Shown in pieces: positions 42,135 to 43,648 of a DNA stretch of 43,648 bases. Every line of letters starts with the position of its first letter. Positions within the stretch are counted from its first letter, which is position 1. The notes below the pieces were generated by a model. It was not told the DNA's origin, searched no databases, and saw nothing but the letters and a program-made list of their open reading frames with translations. The DNA is from an uncultured beta proteobacterium (GTDB taxonomy: Bacteria; Pseudomonadota; Gammaproteobacteria; Burkholderiales; SG8-41): contig CAISJL010000142.1 in the NCBI GenBank assembly GCA_903885665.1, positions 1 through 43,648 of the forward strand, written 5' to 3'. Made by a program: the position numbers and the translations under genes.

Positions 42135-43280
42135 CTAAGGCTTGCGCATACTCCCTGCCACAAGTTCATAACGAAATAATCGACACTCTAGCGCGCCATT
42201 AAATAGCGGTGTGCGGCGTGATGCTTTGAGGCGCATGATTTTTGTAATGCGTAAATCACCAGTCAGAATGAATGCTGTCCAACCGCTGTAGCGTTGTTTG
42301 AGGAGATCGCCGAGTGCGGGGTACCACTCCGCCAGTGTGTCGAGTTCTTCCATGCGCACGCCGTATGGTGGATTGGTGATCACTAGGCCACTTGGGGTGG
42401 GTGGGGTCGCATCTTCAATTTGGCACTGCTTAATATGGATTTTTGATTCTAAGCCCAGCACCATTAGATTTTTTTGCGTATGGACGATAGCATCTCCACT
42501 ACGGTCGGACCCGTAAATCGCGAGTGCTACAGTGTGATCTTCTTGCGCGATCGCTGCCTCTCTAATCGCGGAATATTCAGCTACCGAAAAATTTTTTAAG
42601 CGCTCAAATCCAAACGTTCGATGTAAACCAGGGGCGCGGCGTTGGGCAATAAGCGCAGCTTCGATTAAGAAGGTGCCGCTGCCACACATGGGATCAAACA
42701 GTGTTTGTTCTGGTTGCCATCCTGCTAGGCGTAAGATCCCTGCGGCTAGGTTTTCACGGATGGGCGCATCGCCAGCCGTTTGGCGCCAGCCACGTTTGAA
42801 TAAGGGCTCACCTGAGGTGTCTAGATATATTGTGGCGTGATCAGCAGTGAGAAACGTATGGACACGAACATCGGGCTGGCGAGTGTCAATATTAGGACGT
42901 TCACCCTCGGCTTCGCGAAGTGTGTCACAGATGGCATCCTTAACGCGCAAGGTTACAAACTCTAAACTGGTTAATGGGCTTTTAATGGCTGCAGTATCTA
43001 CCCGTAGTGTATGTTTGGCACCAAACCATTTTTGCCAAGGGATGCGGCGCGCTAGTACATAAATATCTTTTTCACTGCGGTAGCGACTCTGGGCTATCCG
43101 CCATAACACGCGACTGGCAATCCGACTCTCCAGATTGATGCGATAGCATAGTGCATAAGGGCCACTAAATTGCACACCGCCATCAACGGCGATGACTTCT
43201 TGTCCGCCAAGACTCACTAACTCATCACGAAGTACAGACTCAAGTCCACGTGGACAGCTTGCAAAAAAATGCTCAATCAT
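42135..43280 (-). CDS. THUMP-domain class I SAM-dependent rRNA methyltransferase (RlmL N-domain type)
   Basis: A 381-residue RNA methyltransferase resembling the N-terminal half of E. coli RlmL, which makes m2G2445 in 23S rRNA. It begins HFFASCPRGLESVLRDELVSLG, followed by the THUMP domain (about 45-160). A catalytic domain with DPMCGSGTFLIEAALIA and TNPPYGVRM follows; both are motifs of guanine-N2 methyltransferases. It lacks the second methyltransferase domain of full RlmL (RlmK part), as many betaproteobacterial members do. The ATG overlaps the stop of the HIRAN gene by four bases (ATGA), so the two are coupled. Converges with pilU. Confidence 0.9.
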   Translation of the reverse strand: MIEHFFASCPRGLESVLRDELVSLGGQEVIAVDGGVQFSGPYALCYRINLESRIASRVLWRIAQSRYRSEKDIYVLARRIPWQKWFGAKHTLRVDTAAIKSPLTSLEFVTLRVKDAICDTLREAEGERPNIDTRQPDVRVHTFLTADHATIYLDTSGEPLFKRGWRQTAGDAPIRENLAAGILRLAGWQPEQTLFDPMCGSGTFLIEAALIAQRRAPGLHRTFGFERLKNFSVAEYSAIREAAIAQEDHTVALAIYGSDRSGDAIVHTQKNLMVLGLESKIHIKQCQIEDATPPTPSGLVITNPPYGVRMEELDTLAEWYPALGDLLKQRYSGWTAFILTGDLRITKIMRLKASRRTPLFNGALECRLFRYELVAGSMRKP

Positions 43281-43648
43281 TGGGGTGTGGTCTCAGGGTT
43301 TAGATCAACGTAGACTTCAAATAAAATACGCTGCCACGGATTGCGTGACGGCATGAGTCGCACAATTCGTGCTTTAACGGCAGCGCCGGCGTCGATTTGA
43401 CGCGCGACGTCGGTATTTTCGCGGCGTGGAATATAACCAAGATGTTGCCCTTGCCACTCAATGCGTACTGCATTGGAGTCATGTCGATTATTTGCTTCAC
43501 GTTGCAAAGTGAGAGTGTCACCAAGAGTCATACGCTCCCACAAGTGACTACCGGCATAATACTGAAAGCCGGCAAGAGGGGATTGTTGAACAATAATGTA
43601 GGCTTGATTTTGAGCGTGTGTGTCAGTCGTTAGTAGAATAGCACTACA
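43277..43648 (-). CDS. HIRAN-domain protein with an exported N-terminus, 5' end outside the window
   Basis: The frame is open to the right edge of the window, so the true start lies beyond 43648; the TTG at 43543 is internal. The visible part begins with a short apolar stretch (SAILLTTDTHAQNQA) that looks like the end of a signal peptide with an Ala-x-Ala-type site. It then reads YIIVQQSPLAGFQYYAGSHL. The HIRAN core follows: LGDTLTLQREANNRHDSNAVRIEWQGQHLGYIPRREN. HIRAN modules are best known in Rad5/HLTF, where they bind ssDNA 3' ends; short bacterial stand-alone versions have unknown roles. An exported form would not act on chromosomal DNA. The stop overlaps the rRNA methyltransferase start by four bases. 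Confidence 0.75.
   Translation of the reverse strand, partial: CSAILLTTDTHAQNQAYIIVQQSPLAGFQYYAGSHLWERMTLGDTLTLQREANNRHDSNAVRIEWQGQHLGYIPRRENTDVARQIDAGAAVKARIVRLMPSRNPWQRILFEVYVDLNPETTPQ

Overview
The window looks like chromosome of a moderate-GC betaproteobacterium, most likely order Burkholderiales. The grounds are gene content and order: nadD-rsfS-rlmH-maf-rng, proC-yggT-yggU with yggS beside divergent pilT-pilU, homodimeric-type pyruvate dehydrogenase E1 (aceE) followed by aceF, a class I PHA synthase, and several solitary Bug/TctC-type periplasmic receptors. No species is named because nothing in the sequence fixes one.

Layout. Bases 1-1395 are AT-rich and end in the 3' half of a tRNA-Arg(CCG) gene (1347-1395) with no 5' half. 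I read this as the right end of an integrated element whose other end lies left of the window. It carries a DUF2569-type membrane protein (cut by the window edge), a small membrane ORF broken by a TAG, and a small Cys-rich protein. Bases 1764-13046 hold an AI-2E/PerM-type permease, a very large Fe-S flavoprotein, a Bug receptor, a voltage-gated-type K+ channel divergent from the K+ transporter kup, ompW behind an FNR-like box, and a secreted alpha/beta hydrolase. Bases 13183-18495 hold a secreted metallophosphoesterase-like protein, two glycosyltransferases (one GT17-like), and two more Bug receptors, one with a single in-frame stop. Bases 18610-22272 hold a phytoene-dehydrogenase-like oxidoreductase coupled to an MFS transporter, then DUF2889 and DUF1289 genes on the other strand.

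Bases 22294-28684 form an acyl-CoA/PHA region: HMG-CoA lyase, a methylglutaconyl-CoA-hydratase-like crotonase, a DsbA-fold isomerase and a LiuR-like MerR regulator on the minus strand; PHA synthase and a second crotonase on the plus strand. A near-palindromic LiuR-like site lies between regulator and PHA synthase, which suggests that leucine breakdown (acetyl-CoA and acetoacetate) and PHA storage are controlled together. Bases 28957-36914 are aceE-aceF (no adjacent E3 gene) followed by the tightly packed housekeeping run nadD-rsfS-rlmH-maf-rng. Bases 36935-43648 hold yggU-yggT-proC, yggS, the twitching ATPases pilT and pilU, a THUMP-type rRNA methyltransferase, and an exported HIRAN protein cut by the right window edge.

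Most of the window is ordinary housekeeping DNA. I see no CRISPR array, insertion sequence, complete tRNA or rRNA, or obvious defence cluster. The points most worth a second look are the tRNA-Arg attachment remnant and its small cargo genes, the 1180-residue Fe-S flavoprotein, the secreted HIRAN protein, the basic tails on RsfS and the LiuC-like hydratase, and the LiuR-like site before phaC.
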